64,000 nucleotides of DNA. Source: Melastoma dodecandrum. Lineage: Eukaryota; Streptophyta; Magnoliopsida; Myrtales; Melastomataceae. The DNA lies in contig JARUPY010000539.1 in NCBI GenBank assembly GCA_029817715.1, positions 1,215,501 through 1,279,500 on the forward strand. Direction: 5' to 3'. The position numbers and the translations under genes were made by a program. Positions 61,291 to 64,000 of this stretch are shown here, piece by piece; within the stretch, counting starts at the first letter, position 1; the number at the start of each line of letters is the position of its first letter. Below the pieces are notes generated by a model that worked only from the letters and a program-made list of their open reading frames with translations, did not search any database and had not been told where the DNA came from.

Positions 61291-61723
61291 GCATCAGCGC
61301 ATTGTCGCCCCTCTTCTGCGGTTGTTTAACTGAATGTTTAAAGACTGATTCTCATGTGCGGCTGCCTTTGTCTCGTGTGTCTGGAGTGGAAGATCATGAC
61401 CTGTTCGTGATCTGTGCCCGGGTGTACGCAGGTAAACAATGCAGGAACTAGCTTCAGGAAGCCTACGGTTGAGTAGACGGCGGAAGAGTACTCGAAAATC
61501 AGGACGACCAATCTCGACTCTGCATATCATTTCTGCCAACTCGCTCATCCTCTCCTCAAGAATTCCGGATCAGAGAGCATCGTCTTCATTTCTTCTGTTG
61601 CCGGAGTGGTCAGTTTGGGTAGCACCACCGTTTATGCGATCACCAAAGGTGAAGAAGACACCTGGTTGTGCGAATTAAGAGCCTACTTCGCCCTCAGTCA
61701 TATCTACTTGACACAGGGGCTAT

Positions 61724-62902
61724 TGATAACTCTATGAAAGTAGGGTTATTTAGGGTAATTTCATACTTAGATTTTGTTAGATTTGTGAAATATTACGTTC
61801 ATTGCATAATATTCATGGCTATTTCACATTATTCTCGAGAAATGGATTACTGCCGAGTTTTTTAGTCTATTTCAGGATAAATATGGAAAAAAGAGGATCT
61901 CGGCGTAATTATGAAGACTCTATGCAGAGGGAAGATCTTTGGATGCTCTTGCAAGACCTAAAGCTACTTGGGGAGAAAAGAAAAGATTTTCTTTCCTTAT
62001 TTTCAGAGATTCTCTAGGTTTATTTGGAGGATTATAAAAACATTTTATTTTACCTGGAGAGAAAGAGAGGGGAGGCTACTGGTAGCAGGGAGCCGTCAAC
62101 AGAGACTTCACCAGTTTTTCTTTTAGTTTTCTTTATGTCGTTTTCATTGTTTACGATTGATTTGATGTTTTCGTTTACTTCGGTTATGAACTAATTTTCT
62201 TTTCCTAGGGTCAAGATGGATCTTGATAATTAGTCAAGAGTTTATCTCTTTTGACACACTTTAATGATTTATGTTAGATTATTCCTATTCGTTCTTAACG
62301 CTTTCTTATTGCCTGATCACCAATAAGATTGAATAGTGAATTTAGGTGAACTCGGAAGGGGAATCCTAGATTAAGCACCGGGAGAGGAATAACCTAGGTT
62401 AAACTTGGTCGGAAGACGGGATTATTAACGAGCGGGATATGAATATACCCAATCGTCCTAGGTAATCGAATTGGAATTGATTCTTAAAGGGCACTCGATA
62501 GTTAATCTACCTAGGAATATAGTGATTACCATTTACAGAGATGTACGTTCTTATGACCTCGGGAGGGGCGTAGAAAGATAACCGAATTCCATATTATCAA
62601 CTAGATCATCTTAAGCGTGTTGATTGAGATATGACTTGCGATTAATTGTCCGATGAAATCGTCGCCCTAGGTGCTTTTCTCATTTGAATTTTAATTCAAT
62701 TTACTTACTCGTTTTCTTTAGCTTTGCGCTTAGTTTGATTAATTCTCAACTCACTTAGTTTGATAATAGTGATTGACGGTATTTTAATAATTGGAAGAAG
62801 TTTAGATCAGTCCTCATGGGAACGATATTCTACTTACACTTTATTACTTCTACGATCGCATGCACTTACGTGATGAATACGTTTTTGACGTGAAAACTAT
62901 CA
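61724..62902. mobile_element. 1.18-kb insertion, probable solo LTR
   Basis: The SDR exon is interrupted between GGGCTAT (61717-61723) and ATCAGCTAACG (62903 on). The insert begins TGATAAC and ends ACTATCA, so it has TG...CA termini with an inverted TGATA/TATCA. It contains a TATA-like TTATAAAA near 62033 in a U3/R-like position and ends with a GGGAACGATATTC...GATCGCATGC-type stretch resembling the tail of plant gypsy LTRs. CTAT occurs at both junctions as a possible short target duplication. It has no coding capacity. A solo LTR is the best guess. Confidence 0.55.
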
Positions 62903-63273
62903 ATCAGCTAACGAAGAACCTGGCCTGCGAATGGGCGAAGGACAACATCGGGAGCAACTCCATCGCTCCATGGTTTATCAAGACCTCTCTTGTGGACACA
63001 TAAGGAACTCTACCACACGTGAGAATTGGCGGCATTCGCGTGCCTCATGCTGATATACTCGGGTCCCCTTCCTTGCAGCTGCTGGGAAACAAAGAGTTCA
63101 ACGATGGGGTGATATCGCGTACGCCTCTTCAGAGGGTAGGGGAGCCGGAGGAGGTCGCGTCCTTGGCCGCTTTCTTGTGCATGCCGCCATCGTCCTATGT
63201 AACTAGGCAGGTCATTTGCGTGGACGGTGGGATGATCGTGAATAGGTTCTTTACTCACTTACCTAAAAGCTAG

Positions 63274-64000
63274 TAATTGTGTGTCGGGTTCCCTTTAGAG
63301 CGGTTTAGGGTTGTCTTGAAATGGCCTGGCCAATGGCTTATATATAGTTGTAACCCTTTATCTAATTTTTAGTTTTTAGACGAAGGGAATCAGCACCTGA
63401 TTGTTAGCTTTTAGACAAAGAGAATCAGATATAATTTTTACAAGCTATCAAATTCAGATTTACTCCATTAGATAAAGATTTCGAAAAAAAAATACCCCAC
63501 CCAAGAAATATTGAAAAATATGTAATTAAAATACTTTATCTAATTGCTAATTTTTAGTCTGAAAGAGTGAACTCCACTTAATTTCCACATGCTTCACTGT
63601 CATCGCGGACTGGATGCCCGCAACATTCTATTTCAAGAAAACTTAAAAGCATTACTTACTCTCTAAGTCTCTCTAAGAACGTAATTGAAAACCGAATACG
63701 TGTCGGATAGGGGAGAGGGCCACGTCACTCAGCTTTAATGATTCGGACGGATCCAACTAGGTGGTTTTCAGAAGCGGGAAAAGGCCAGCCTCTTGTTTTT
63801 GTATTACACGTTTCCTTGGGAATTAATTAGAAATATTTACTGGATTTTAATTCCAAATGTGGGTCCGAGTGGAAGAGGTGATGGGGAGAGGGGACGGGAG
63901 GTACTATTTAATCCCTCCCATGGGATACGTGTTGCCGAAAGGAATGTCCACGTGTCAGGCGGGGTCGCCGTCCATTCCAAATAAGCGGTTTTCCAGAAAA
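63274..64000. other. 3' flank of SDR relic to window end
   Basis: AT-rich, no supported gene. Near 63890-63960 GC content rises, with TACTATTTAAT and CACGTGTC (a G-box-like core), which could be a promoter for a gene beyond the window. Confidence 0.35.

Larger units (their letters stand above)
57426..63273 (+). pseudogene. Tropinone-reductase-like SDR pseudogene with two insertions
   Basis: Exon pieces: 57426-57488 encodes MADGSAGVKSRRTLDNTTALV and stops where the TGG-x-GIG cofactor loop should follow. Next, 61432-61648 encodes VNNAGTSFRKPTVE then a TAG stop, TNLDSAYHFCQLA, the catalytic ISSVAG and YAITKG (Y-x3-K). Next, 61717-61723 plus 62903-63001 encodes QLTKNLACEWAKDN and APWFIKTSLV. Last, 63079-63273 encodes [26 protein letters not shown] and the stop. 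A hAT element fills 57489-61290 and part of the cofactor domain is lost; a second element splits the exon at 61724. It is a dead copy of a NADPH-dependent oxidoreductase. Confidence 0.88.

Overview
This window looks like nuclear DNA of a flowering plant, most likely a eudicot. Genes are split by short GT-AG introns, intergenic DNA is AT-rich, and the families are plant-specific: an LBD factor, an alpha-expansin, a CASP-like protein, an ATL RING protein, SDIR1, a MIR172 hairpin and a thylakoid lumen protein. I cannot name the species from sequence alone. Exon boundaries below were read by eye from splice motifs, reading-frame continuity and remembered family sequences. Nearly every multi-exon model closes exactly in frame; the exceptions are stated.

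Layout. 0-7 kb: the edge of a minus-strand transcript with a GGCCCA/TATA promoter, an atypical bHLH factor (minus), and an ALY/REF mRNA-export adaptor (plus). 7-16.4 kb: a 17-exon ARM-repeat protein (minus) whose exon 5 carries a 2-base frameshift. 17-21 kb: an ATL-type RING-H2 ligase, a four-TM CASP-like protein and a degraded actin copy (all plus). 21-28 kb: a MITE fragment, a PBS1-like cytoplasmic kinase (plus), a tRNA-Lys(UUU)-like gene, a decayed unidentified gene, a diverged repeat pair and an alpha-expansin (minus). 28-32 kb: gene-poor simple-sequence DNA, then a MIR172 hairpin with its own TATA box (plus). 32.8-38.2 kb: SDIR1 and an RDUF-type RING ligase (both minus), with an inverted 94-bp copy of SDIR1 exon 7 between them. 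39-43 kb: an intact long-TIR MITE and a GPAT1-like pseudogene (minus). 44.6-57.2 kb: a Pumilio protein, an LBD factor, a thylakoid lumen pentapeptide protein and a single-C2H2 EAR repressor (all plus). 57.4-63.3 kb: a tropinone-reductase-like SDR gene destroyed by a 3.8-kb hAT transposon and a 1.2-kb LTR-like insertion.

The genes do not form one pathway, as expected for a plant chromosome. Some loose themes are visible: three RING ubiquitin ligases (two from families tied to ABA and drought), several developmental regulators (miR172, LBD, C2H2, bHLH, Pumilio) and wall or membrane proteins (expansin, CASP-like). I found no new multi-gene system. The most interesting content is the MIR172 locus, the captured SDIR1 exon, the SDR gene with two insertions, and the frameshift in an otherwise intact conserved gene.
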